A stretch of 64,000 bases of DNA, from contig CP051247.1 of the NCBI GenBank assembly GCA_017795105.1, forward strand, positions 1,736,001 to 1,800,000. The letters run 5' to 3'. The stretch comes from Planctomycetaceae bacterium. GTDB lineage: Bacteria > Planctomycetota > Planctomycetia > Planctomycetales > Planctomycetaceae. Made by a program: the position numbers and the translations under genes. A model generated the notes under the pieces. The model saw only the letters and a program-made list of their open reading frames with translations, had not been told where the DNA came from and did not search any database. Below are positions 44,022 to 57,916 of the stretch, piece by piece; within the stretch, counting starts at the first letter, position 1, and each line of letters starts with the position of its first letter.

Positions 44022-44378
44022 ATGGGGGAAGGTCTGCGCAGAGATCTTGGAATCACTGTGGGAAGTTTCTGGGAGGAGTCGGCTCGTCTACCGGAGTTGA
44101 CCGAGTGCGTAACGGTCGACGAGTACCTGACCGAATGTCGGGAGCGGAGTGGTCGCGGTTGGTCGGTCAATCATGCTCAAACGCTGGAGCAGATGCTGGC
44201 TGCTTATCTCGCCGGGTTGAGTGAGGCTCGTCCCGGACGCGGGGAGTTCGGCTGGGAACTGTTCGTACGACCGCAGCCGATTCCCGAGCGGCTTTTCAAC
44301 CGGCTGCTGGTCACACTTCGCGATAACGCGACGGCACGGAAAGCATTGCGAGCCGTGCTCAACATGGAGGATCAATAA
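44022..44378 (+). CDS. Possible remnant gene in a decayed cassette (118 residues)
   Basis: A soluble frame with good coding codon use, especially from residue ~45 (VNHAQTLEQMLAAYLAGLSEARPGRGEFGWELFVRPQPIPERLFNRLLVTLRDNATARKALRAVLN). Not recognised. It may be the C-terminal half of a longer protein, since the N terminus (MGEGLRRDLGITVGSFW) is atypical. The stop overlaps the start of the next, broken gene (TAATG), a coupling usually seen in functional operons. Confidence 0.5.
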   Translation: MGEGLRRDLGITVGSFWEESARLPELTECVTVDEYLTECRERSGRGWSVNHAQTLEQMLAAYLAGLSEARPGRGEFGWELFVRPQPIPERLFNRLLVTLRDNATARKALRAVLNMEDQ

Positions 44379-44561
44379 TGAGTCTGATGGATGAACTGGC
44401 TGCTCTCGACACGTCGGAGACGCAGCATCTCCCGTTTTCCCACCGCTGGCGATGCGGAGCGGGAACTTAATCGACTGGTCCAGGAAGGGCGAATGGTGCG
44501 GGAAGAGCAGTCCTCCACCGGCGGCCGTCCGAGGACGGTTTTTCGTTGGATTGAAGAGTGA
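44378..44561 (+). pseudogene. Frameshifted winged-helix-like C-terminal fragment
   Basis: The ATG at 44378 starts MSLMDELAALDTSETQHLPF and stops early. A +1 shift near 44440 restores a coding frame reading GDAERELNRLVQEGRMVREEQ, STGGRPRTVFRWIEE, ending at the TGA 44559-44561. The last part resembles the C-terminal winged helix of phage-type primase/helicase or transposon-associated proteins (GGRP...F.W). It is TAATG-coupled to the upstream frame and directly followed by a family C palindrome. Confidence 0.55.
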
Positions 44562-44562
44562 T

Positions 44563-44608
44563 CTGCGCAAAAGTCCATAACTCGCTCGTTTCCGGGACTT
44601 TTGCGCAG
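44563..44608. repeat. 46-base palindromic element, family C, copy 3
   Basis: CTGCGCAAAAGTC, CATAACTCGCTCGTTTCCGG and GACTTTTGCGCAG: the same element as at 43834 but inverted. It starts one base after the stop of the broken gene. Confidence 0.85.
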
Positions 44609-44632
44609 CGGGGGCACTCAAGCTATCTTTCG

Positions 44633-44807
44633 GGTGGCCGTGATAGCTCCGCTATCAGGGCGGCGAAGCCGTGGGAGGATGCCGTTTGGCGTGGGTAAAA
44701 ATACAGCCCTGCATCGTCTTCCGCTTGACTGAAGCTCCTCAGCAATAAGCCGTCCAACTCCGGTCTCCGACGGCTGCGCCGCCCTGAAAGAATCTTTCAG
44801 GGCCACC
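44633..44807. repeat. RAYT-associated REPIN, copy 5
   Basis: 175 bases with both hairpins. The right hairpin reads CCTGAAAGAATCTTTCAGG where copies 1, 3 and 4 have CCCGAAAG..CTTTCGGG: both sides of the stem changed together, so the pairing is kept. Confidence 0.85.
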
Positions 44808-44861
44808 CGCGCAAAGAGCTATCAGGGCCACTCCTTCATCCATGCCGTTCCCGGTGAATCC

Positions 44862-45782
44862 TTATCGATCCACTGTGGGCAACAGCAGTTTCAGGGTTGG
44901 CAGGATCTGGGTGTTGCGGGTGGCGGTGGTTTCCCAGTTGGTTTGCTGGACCTGGGGGGCGGCTCGCCATTCCGGGTTGCGGAGGGCGGCGTGGGCGATG
45001 GGGGTGCGGCGCATCAGTTCGGCGAGGTAGACGCCGTCGACGATCGCCGTGCCGGCAGCCGCGTCGGGCATGGTGACGATGCGAAACTCCTGCGGGAACT
45101 GGCTGGCGTCCGGCATCGGAGCCCACTTCAGCGCGACTTCGTCGTTCAGACGAATGTTGCTCAGAGTCATCTTCGGGCCCTCGCCGGAGACGGGAGCGAT
45201 TTGAAAGCTTCGAAGCTGGTACGGCTCGTGGCCATCGAACGTCGCAACCGCCTGTCCGCCCCGCTCGCTGACTTTCGACGTGAGCACCAGCTGCCCCTGC
45301 TCATTCCGTGATAGGGAGCCGCCGGTGATGTCGGGGTTGTTGAACAGCGAAGGCAGGTCGATGAGCAGCTGGTAGTCATCGGTGCGGCCGAGGCCGTAGT
45401 CGAGTTCCATCCCTTCGCCGGTGTAATGCATGCGGAAGTTGGGGCGGGCATCGTTCCCCAGGGCGATGGTTCCGGTCGAAATATCAAAGAACGCACAATC
45501 GCTTCCCGACAGGAACCAGACGGGAGCGAAGTCCTCCCCGGCAGCCGTGAGCATGCCGACCGTCTTGTCCTTCTGCCAGCAGATCAACGTATTGACCGGC
45601 ACCTTATAAGGCATGTTGACAGAGAAACGAAAGCTGAACCCAGTGAGGGATTCTTCCGTCGTCGTCAGCACCGGCACCTTTTCGATGAGCTCGGAAATAG
45701 TCGGCTCGGCAGCAGCCGTGAGACCCGCATTCGCGATCCAAAGGGAAGTGAAGACGGCAATCCGGGCGACGAATCCATTCAT
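44862..45782 (-). CDS. Secreted hypothetical protein (306 residues)
   Basis: Start at the ATG 45782, which begins a signal peptide (MNGFVARIAVFTSLWIANAGLTAAAE). A longer frame to 45920 adds non-family sequence. The mature part is beta-rich: VPVNTLICWQKDKTVGMLTAAGEDFAPVWFLSG, GTIALGNDARPNFRMHYTGEGMELDYGLG, and GGQAVATFDGHEPYQLRSFQIAPVSG. The pattern resembles outer-membrane lipoprotein-carrier-like (LolA-type) folds, but I cannot confirm this. It is monocistronic. A divergent promoter region of 296 bases separates it from the alpha-2-macroglobulin gene. Confidence 0.78.
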   Translation of the reverse strand: MNGFVARIAVFTSLWIANAGLTAAAEPTISELIEKVPVLTTTEESLTGFSFRFSVNMPYKVPVNTLICWQKDKTVGMLTAAGEDFAPVWFLSGSDCAFFDISTGTIALGNDARPNFRMHYTGEGMELDYGLGRTDDYQLLIDLPSLFNNPDITGGSLSRNEQGQLVLTSKVSERGGQAVATFDGHEPYQLRSFQIAPVSGEGPKMTLSNIRLNDEVALKWAPMPDASQFPQEFRIVTMPDAAAGTAIVDGVYLAELMRRTPIAHAALRNPEWRAAPQVQQTNWETTATRNTQILPTLKLLLPTVDR

Positions 45783-46078
45783 AAGAGGATGTCCTGATTC
45801 AGGATGAGTGAGTCGAGTCCTTTCGAAGCGGAAGCATACGGGGCTGTCCGATACTGTCAATCCGAATCCTATCCGTGCAGTCGATACGCAATCGTTTTCC
45901 GACGGAAAAGGCGGGAACAATGGTGCGAGCGGCCGCGTCTCAACGGGTGCCGATTGTGAATTCGGCAGGACTTCTGACCATCACGGTCCTCCCATCTCTA
46001 AACTCCGGCTCGCGGAATCGTTATCCTGTGCCGCAGGATACTTATGTGCATTCGCGCAGCTTTTCGAAGGATTGATTC

Positions 46079-52249
<6,171 letters not shown>

Positions 52250-52265
52250 GAGTCGAACGATGATC

Positions 52266-52298
52266 AGCCCTTTCCGGAGACCGGGAAGGGCTTTTTTT
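52266..52298 (+). terminator. Rho-independent terminator of the macroglobulin gene
   Basis: AGCCCTTTCCGG, AGA, CCGGGAAGGGCT, then TTTTTTT; 16 bases after the stop codon. Confidence 0.92.
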
Positions 52299-52513
52299 AT
52301 TGATGCGGCCAACTTTTCCGCACTCGGCAATTGCCTCGGCAGATATACTTTCAGAACTCCGTGCAATCCCGCCGCTTCAATCTGGCGCTTGCCGACCACC
52401 ACGACGATTTGACAGAAGTTCCAGCCGGGAAACGTTCCGGATGTCCGGAATGAATCTCTCGGCGATGAGAACACCTCACGCACGCCCCGCCTGACGAGCA
52501 GCCGAGAGAAGTC

Positions 52514-53767
52514 ATGATTAGCGAGGTCCGAATCGCTCTGTTCGTAGATGCTGAGAATCTCGCGAACTGGATTAAAACTGATCGGCTTGGGGAACTTCTG
52601 ATTGAACTGAGCAAGAGCGGTTCGGTTGATGTCCGGAAGGCATATGCCAACTGGGCCCATACCAGTATGGCCGGCCATCAGGGCAGCCTGAACGGTCACG
52701 GCTTTGAACTGATTCAGACGTTCCATCCGGTCAGCGGCAAGAACTCGGCCGACATGCAAATCGCTGTCGATGTGATCGAGTTCGCCATTCGGGATGAGGT
52801 GCATACCGTCGCCCTGGCCAGTGGCGACGCCGATTTCAGTCCCGTGTTCCGCCGGCTACGGGAACTGGGGAAACAGGTCATCGGCATCGGACCGCAATCC
52901 CCTTTAAGCGACTCGGTGAAGAGCTCCTGTTCTCAGTTCGTCTATACGGACACCGTGGCGAAAACGAACGGCGTGGCGAAAACGAACGGTGCGGCTAAAA
53001 GCACTGAGCCGAAACGCGTGATCGGATCAACCGCATATACGCAAGCCGTTCGACTCGTTGAAAGGCTGCTGCTGGAAGCTGATGGCAGCAGAAGTTTCGG
53101 AGATCTGAAGCAGGTCATTCTGAAAACTAACCCCGCCTTCAACGAGCAGCGATTCGGATTCAAGAACTTCTCGACCTTCATCGACTCACTCGATTCGATC
53201 CGGGTCTCGAGAGTCAACACGGCTCTGGTGGCGAATCTCAAGCGGAAACGGAGGCTGGAACTCGAATCGGTAATGGAGGCTCCCGAAGAGTTCACGACGA
53301 CTTTGACGCTGGCCGGATACGAGCGGGCACTCCGCAGAGGAAACTGGACGTACGCCTCGCTTGAGGTCCTTGAAAAATGCGTGCGCGGCCTCGTGCTGCT
53401 GGATGTGCTTCCTCAGTCGGAGATCGCTCAGGCTCTTGTCGATTTGTATCGCGGCGACGTCCCGCTGGCCGATGCAAAAATCGTGGTCAACCTGCTGATG
53501 AAATCGGATCTCTTCATCAGTGTCGGAAAGAACTCCTCCAACCAGCATCTCTGGAAGCTCGAGTTTCTCCCTGAAGCGGAGATCCTCTGGCGAGTCGACT
53601 GCGCCATGATTGCCAGGCTGCTTTCCCTGCAGGCCTTCGACCCCGAGAATTTCGACTTCGAACAACTCAGCCCGTTGTTGTATTCGCAGGAGAGCCGCGA
53701 CCGTTTCGAAGAACTCCTTGCGGAAGCCCGGGAGCGACATCATCGACGCATCGCGGTCGGGGTCTGA
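52514..53767 (+). CDS. NYN-domain (LabA/DUF88-like) protein with LOTUS/OST-HTH
   Basis: 417 residues. Residues 1-150 are a NYN/PIN-like nuclease: EVRIALFVDAENLANWIK (first Asp, then Asn), GKNSADMQIAVDVIEFA (second acidic pair) and VALASGDADFSPVFRRLRELGKQVIGIG (final acidic cluster). Residues ~175-260 form an OST-HTH/LOTUS domain (AVRLVERLLLEADGSRSFGDLKQVILKTNPAFNEQRFGFKNFSTFIDSL). A third, helical module follows (GYERALRRGNWTYASLEVLEKCVRGLVLLD) and may be a second LOTUS-like winged helix. Predicted role: RNA cleavage or binding. Monocistronic, between two terminators. The ribosome site is a weak CGAGAGAAG. Confidence 0.9.
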   Translation: MISEVRIALFVDAENLANWIKTDRLGELLIELSKSGSVDVRKAYANWAHTSMAGHQGSLNGHGFELIQTFHPVSGKNSADMQIAVDVIEFAIRDEVHTVALASGDADFSPVFRRLRELGKQVIGIGPQSPLSDSVKSSCSQFVYTDTVAKTNGVAKTNGAAKSTEPKRVIGSTAYTQAVRLVERLLLEADGSRSFGDLKQVILKTNPAFNEQRFGFKNFSTFIDSLDSIRVSRVNTALVANLKRKRRLELESVMEAPEEFTTTLTLAGYERALRRGNWTYASLEVLEKCVRGLVLLDVLPQSEIAQALVDLYRGDVPLADAKIVVNLLMKSDLFISVGKNSSNQHLWKLEFLPEAEILWRVDCAMIARLLSLQAFDPENFDFEQLSPLLYSQESRDRFEELLAEARERHHRRIAVGV

Positions 53768-54007
53768 ATACGGGTCATCTCTGTCAGGCTGAGCTGAACG
53801 CTCTTCCGACCGGATCTGATCGTTCCTCGATCAATTCTCGCTCGTAAAGACCCCGAATCGTTCGCAAAACACGCCCCGGGCTGCGGATACACGACATTTC
53901 CTGCCCCTCATCACCATTCGGCACAAGAGCTGCTTCATGTCTGGCCACGATCCGGCTCGACCATTGTGGACGAGCCTGCCGGAACAGACTGATTGAGGAG
54001 CGCTCCA

Positions 54008-54370
54008 ATGGCGACCAAGACAAAGCATTACTATAGCACCGATGAAATGAGTGCGTGGGACCGAGTCAAGAAGGCGTTTGCCAACGACTGGGAACAGACC
54101 AAAGCCGACTTCGGCAGCGATACGGCTCGCGACATGGATCAGGACGTCGACGACACCGTCAAGCAGATGGCTGGATCTGACGACTCCTTTGAAAATCGCG
54201 AACAGGCTTTCCGCTTCGGTCACGCGGCTCAGCTCCACTACGGCAAGAAGCACTCCAAGTGGAACTCCGAACTCGACAACCAACTCCGTAACGATTACGA
54301 CGGGGACTACGATGCAGATCGTCGTTTTATCCGCCACGCTTATGGATACAAGTACGGCACTTCGCGATAG
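54008..54370 (+). CDS. Conserved planctomycete small charged protein
   Basis: 120 residues from the ATG at 54008, with GAGGAG ten bases upstream. A longer start at 53993 is a TTG that overlaps the ribosome site, so it is rejected. The sequence is hydrophilic with a conserved-looking block: WEQTKADFGSDTARDMDQDVDDTVKQMAGSDDSFENREQAFRFGHAAQLHYG, and a Tyr-rich C terminus (RHAYGYKYGTSR). It belongs to a group widespread in planctomycetes and annotated only as hypothetical. A truncated, unpaired copy of its middle part lies at 57103-57260. A strong terminator follows. Confidence 0.85.
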   Translation: MATKTKHYYSTDEMSAWDRVKKAFANDWEQTKADFGSDTARDMDQDVDDTVKQMAGSDDSFENREQAFRFGHAAQLHYGKKHSKWNSELDNQLRNDYDGDYDADRRFIRHAYGYKYGTSR

Positions 54371-54396
54371 TTCGAGTCGCTGACATCTCGTGAAAA

Positions 54397-54430
54397 AACA
54401 GCCTCCGACATCTACAGTCGGAGGCTGTTT
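54397..54430 (+). terminator. Rho-independent terminator of the small charged protein gene
   Basis: AACAGCCTCCGAC, ATCTACA, GTCGGAGGCTGTT, then TTCG/T-rich. It lies 27 bases past the stop. Confidence 0.85.
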
Positions 54431-54701
54431 TCGTTGCGTTCGGGGCCTGCCCGTTGCGAACTCCCCGATGCGATCCACATGCAAGTGCTGCGGGGAAATC
54501 CTGATTCAGACGATTGAGAGGCTCCGGATTTCTCGTCATTCGGCCGATTTGTTTCCCCCGTGGAGAATCGCATCTTGAAGTTGCCACTTTGTTCACTACG
54601 ATTGGCCAGATTCTGCAGGGCATGTTCCCAAGCTCTTTCCTTTGCCGCACGAAGTCCCGGAGCTGAGTTCCCGCTTCGCTCTCCCTCTTAAAGTTAAGTC
54701 C

Positions 54702-56939
54702 ATGACAAGTCTGCGCTCGCTGTCCGTGTCGCTCGGTCGCTTCTGGTCTTCCTCAACCACTTTCCGCCCCAGGGCTCGCCGCCGTGAGGTCTCTCTGACC
54801 GCGACGTTGATCACTCAGCCCTCGGAATTGCTGGAAAGCCGCACGCTGATGTCGGCCGTGCAGATGACGGCTCAGGAACAGTTGCTGCTGGAACTGATCA
54901 ATCGGGCGCGAATGGACCCCGGAGCCGAAGCTCAGCGTTACGGAGTCGGTCTCAACGACGGACTCGATCCCAATACCATTCGAGATCAACCCTTGCAGCC
55001 TCTGGCTCCGAATCAGCAACTGCTCGATGCCGCCCGCGAGCATTCCGATGACATGCTCGCTCGCGACTATGTCCATATCCGAAATCTGGAGGGCGAACGG
55101 CCGATCGATGAGGCCTTCGAGTCCGGCTACCGGGGATTCACGAACTGGTCCCAGAGCCAGGACTGGGTCGGATCGACCGGACCGCTGGATGAGAACGCAG
55201 CCGTTTACGACCTGCACGAAAAGCTGTTCCGCAATCCTCAGTTCCGCCGGAACATGCTGTTCTCGAACAGCCTGAATGAAGCCGGCGTCGGCCTGCGGTA
55301 TGGAGAGTTTACCGAAAACGACACTACGTATAACGCCGCGATGGTGACCGAACTGATCGGCTATCGCTCGCACAATATCCGTCTGGATGGAACCCGTTAT
55401 TTCCTGACCGGAGTCGCTTACACCGACGCCGCGATCGGTCCTGACGACGACAATTTCTATTCGATCGGAGAAGGACTCGCCGGCGGCAAAATTCGGGCCC
55501 GTAACCTGACGACCGGAGCGGAGTTCACGACCTCGGTCAATGAGGTCGGTGGATATTCCCTGTTCGTCAGTAACGGGACCTACGAAGTGACGTTGCTGAT
55601 GCCGAATCAGGGTCTGACCTATGTCGTCCGGAATGTCGTCGTCAACGGAGAGAACGAGAAAGTCGATTTCGAACTTTCAACGGCGACCGTGCTGCAACAG
55701 CCCGCCACGCAGCCGACTCAATTGGGGATGGTCGGTGTGGTCAATAACAACTGGTGGATCGCCGATACGGACGCCAGCGGCCAGTACGGAAATCACGTCG
55801 CGTTCAAGTACGACACCTCATCGATCAGGAAGGTCCTGCACGGCGACTTCAACGGGGATCACGACGACGACCTCGCCCTCTGGTTCGAAAACGGCGACTG
55901 GCGAATTGCCCTGGGGGACGGGGACGGCCGTTTCGCGTTCACTCCGCTCAATAACGGACGAAATTACTGGGCGAACTGGAATCCGAGTATCGAAACCAAA
56001 GAGGTCCACGTCGGTGATTTCAATGGCGATGGGCGTGATGACATCGTCGGACTGCGGAAGGACGCTTCGTCGGGCGTGGGATACTGGCGGGCCTTGACGT
56101 CGGGGAACAACACCTTCCACGAAAACGCCATGGGCAGCTATGGCAAGTACGATGGTATTCACTCGGTACTCGTTGGCGATTTCGATGGTGTGCTCGGCGA
56201 TGATGTGACCGTGATCGCAAACTCCGGCGTCGTGTGGATGGGTTACAAGTTCACGGCCGGGCTAAGCACGTCCAACTACACGGCCTCCCACCGTTGGAAC
56301 CTGAACGACGGGTTCGCGTTTCCGCAGGTCGGCGACTTCAATGCCGACGGCAAGGATGACATCGTGGCCGTCTTCGGAACCGGACCAAACCGACGGTTCG
56401 AAGTGGCAATCTCCCACGGTGCTTACGGCGGGTTCGATACTTCGAACGGCTTCGCGGGATTTGAGGTCAGTACCTGGGGACGGCTGACGGTCAATCAGTC
56501 GCTCGATGCCCTGCTCGTCGGCGACTTCGACAGCGATGGGCGGGACAATATCGCGGCTCTGATCAACGGTACCCGGCTCTGGCATGGGGCCTCGACCGGC
56601 TCGAGCTTCAATATGAGCTTCTGGGCGAACTGGACCACGGCTCGCAACGGATTGACGAATTTGACCGTGGCCGACAGCAACGGCGATGGGGTCGACGACA
56701 TCATCGGACGTGCCCGGAACAATTCCTGGTACGCAGCCGAGTCAAATCGCACCGCGTTCAATAACCGCCAGCTCGTTCGCTGGTCGGAAACGGCCGACTG
56801 GCAGTTCGTGACGGTCGGAGACTTCGTGAATCCGATTCTTCGCTCCGCCCCGGCCTCACCGTTCGCAGACGACGCCCACCAGACATTCGGCGATCCCGAA
56901 CTGCTCGATCTGTTGCAGCGCATGGACCTGGAGTTGTAG
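54702..56939 (+). CDS. Surface CAP-domain protein with FG-GAP/VCBS-type repeats and LEPR-like signal
   Basis: 745 residues from the ATG at 54702. The N terminus has a basic region and ELLESRTLMSA (residues 43-52 approx.), the LEPR-XLL type motif that marks many exported giant planctomycete proteins. Residues ~65-210 form a CAP/SCP domain (LLELINRARMDPGAEAQRYG, LDAAREHSDDMLARDYVHIRN, NMLFSNSLNEAGVGL). A small Ig-like or carboxypeptidase-regulatory-like segment follows (AGGKIRARNLTTGAEFTTSVNEVGGYSLFV). Residues ~390-740 are repeated calcium-type blocks (GDFNGDHDDDLALWF, GDFNGDGRDDIVGL, GDFNADGKDDIVAVF, GDFDSDGRDNIAAL, ADSNGDGVDDIIGR). Probably a surface adhesin; the calcium loops are visible. 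Confidence 0.93.
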   Translation: MTSLRSLSVSLGRFWSSSTTFRPRARRREVSLTATLITQPSELLESRTLMSAVQMTAQEQLLLELINRARMDPGAEAQRYGVGLNDGLDPNTIRDQPLQPLAPNQQLLDAAREHSDDMLARDYVHIRNLEGERPIDEAFESGYRGFTNWSQSQDWVGSTGPLDENAAVYDLHEKLFRNPQFRRNMLFSNSLNEAGVGLRYGEFTENDTTYNAAMVTELIGYRSHNIRLDGTRYFLTGVAYTDAAIGPDDDNFYSIGEGLAGGKIRARNLTTGAEFTTSVNEVGGYSLFVSNGTYEVTLLMPNQGLTYVVRNVVVNGENEKVDFELSTATVLQQPATQPTQLGMVGVVNNNWWIADTDASGQYGNHVAFKYDTSSIRKVLHGDFNGDHDDDLALWFENGDWRIALGDGDGRFAFTPLNNGRNYWANWNPSIETKEVHVGDFNGDGRDDIVGLRKDASSGVGYWRALTSGNNTFHENAMGSYGKYDGIHSVLVGDFDGVLGDDVTVIANSGVVWMGYKFTAGLSTSNYTASHRWNLNDGFAFPQVGDFNADGKDDIVAVFGTGPNRRFEVAISHGAYGGFDTSNGFAGFEVSTWGRLTVNQSLDALLVGDFDSDGRDNIAALINGTRLWHGASTGSSFNMSFWANWTTARNGLTNLTVADSNGDGVDDIIGRARNNSWYAAESNRTAFNNRQLVRWSETADWQFVTVGDFVNPILRSAPASPFADDAHQTFGDPELLDLLQRMDLEL

Positions 56940-56975
56940 AGCCTCGGAATGCCTCTTCGGCGGCTGCATTCGACC

Positions 56976-57106
56976 TCACTGGGAAAATGACTTCTCCATC
57001 GGGCCGTTTACCAGCATCTCCGAAAACTCGGGATCGTTCATTGTGACGATAATCTTGTCCGTCTGCCGGCCAGCCGGGGCAACGCCGGTGATGGCGACGT
57101 CGAACT
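56976..57106 (-). pseudogene. C-terminal remnant of an unidentified protein
   Basis: The minus-strand frame reads KFDVAITGVAPAGRQTD, KIIVTMNDPEFSEMLVNG, PMEKSFSQ and stops at 56976-56978. Codon use is strongly coding-like, and there is no in-frame start before an upstream stop. It breaks off exactly where a plus-strand remnant begins. Identity unknown. Confidence 0.5.
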
Positions 57107-57260
57107 TCGAAAACCGGAAGCAGGTGTTCCGGTTTGGTCACGCCGCTCAACGACATTACAGGAACCAGTATTCGACCCGGAACTCCGAATTCGACTCGAA
57201 GCTCCGCACCGATTACGACGGCGAGATTCGACTGCGCGACTCGTTCACTTCGCGAAGGGA
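57103..57260 (+). pseudogene. Truncated second copy of the 54008 small charged protein
   Basis: The plus-strand frame reads FENRKQVFRFGHAAQRHY, RNQYSTRNSEFDSKLRTDYDG, clearly matching FENREQAFRFGHAAQLHYG, KKHSKWNSELDNQLRNDYDG of the intact protein at 54008. The N-terminal half and the tail are missing. It begins inside a reading frame of other origin and ends inside the C terminus of the minus-strand zinc-ribbon gene. Confidence 0.75.
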
Positions 57261-57635
57261 GTTGCGAAGAACCATTGCGGTGATGATCACCGCGCCAATG
57301 GAGAAGCAGACCCAGAAAAACGGATCGCCATCCCGTTCGTCGATCCAGACGAACTCGAGAGCGAACAATTTCAGAACCATCGCCCCCGCTCCGGCGACAA
57401 CCACCGAGCCGACCATCAGCCAGAACAGACGGCTGAGTACAAACCTCACCTTCTCCAGAAAGTGATGCTCATCCCATTCCTTCAATCCGGTGCTGACAGG
57501 AACTGAACAGGACGGACAGGGGACTCTCGGAGGTCCGATTGATGTCGAAGCCGCTCTGAAACCGTTGTAGGAAACCGTATGCAGAACCTGCGAGCCACAA
57601 TCGGGACAAAGAAGGACATCAACGATCGTTTGCAT
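57213..57635 (-). CDS. Small zinc-ribbon membrane protein
   Basis: 140 residues from the ATG at 57635, with GGGAG eight bases upstream; the long frame to 57869 has a non-coding-looking start. A zinc ribbon at the N terminus (VLLCPDCGSQVLHTV ... VPCPSCSVPVS) is followed by two transmembrane helices (FWLMVGSVVVAGAGAMVLKLF and PFFWVCFSIGAVIITAMVL) and a short Ser/Arg-rich tail. The tail overlaps the remnant of the small charged protein, so the present C terminus may derive from a rearrangement. Function unknown. Confidence 0.75.
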   Translation of the reverse strand: MQTIVDVLLCPDCGSQVLHTVSYNGFRAASTSIGPPRVPCPSCSVPVSTGLKEWDEHHFLEKVRFVLSRLFWLMVGSVVVAGAGAMVLKLFALEFVWIDERDGDPFFWVCFSIGAVIITAMVLRNSLREVNESRSRISPS

Positions 57636-57916
57636 CACACGGCTCCCTACTTTGAGAACAACCCCGGTTCTATCTGGGCGTTCACTATAGAGAAACCAGA
57701 GTTTGCGACAAGCAATGGCAAACGCTCCCCGGAGATTCGCCGAACACTGTGGAACCTTCGCTTTTCGGCTGATCTCACGCACTGGTGCTGCCTTGGCACT
57801 GCTCAGTCCCCGAATTCCGATGGTTGCCTTTGACGAAGCCATCTGGAATAATCGATGGATGGTGTTCACACCTCCTCAACCCCCACGCTTTCACGCCTGA
57901 TACTTCCGGGACGCTT

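Noticed and set aside
43624..44100. 158-codon plus-strand ORF
   Set aside because: Runs through a palindromic element and lacks coding codon use.
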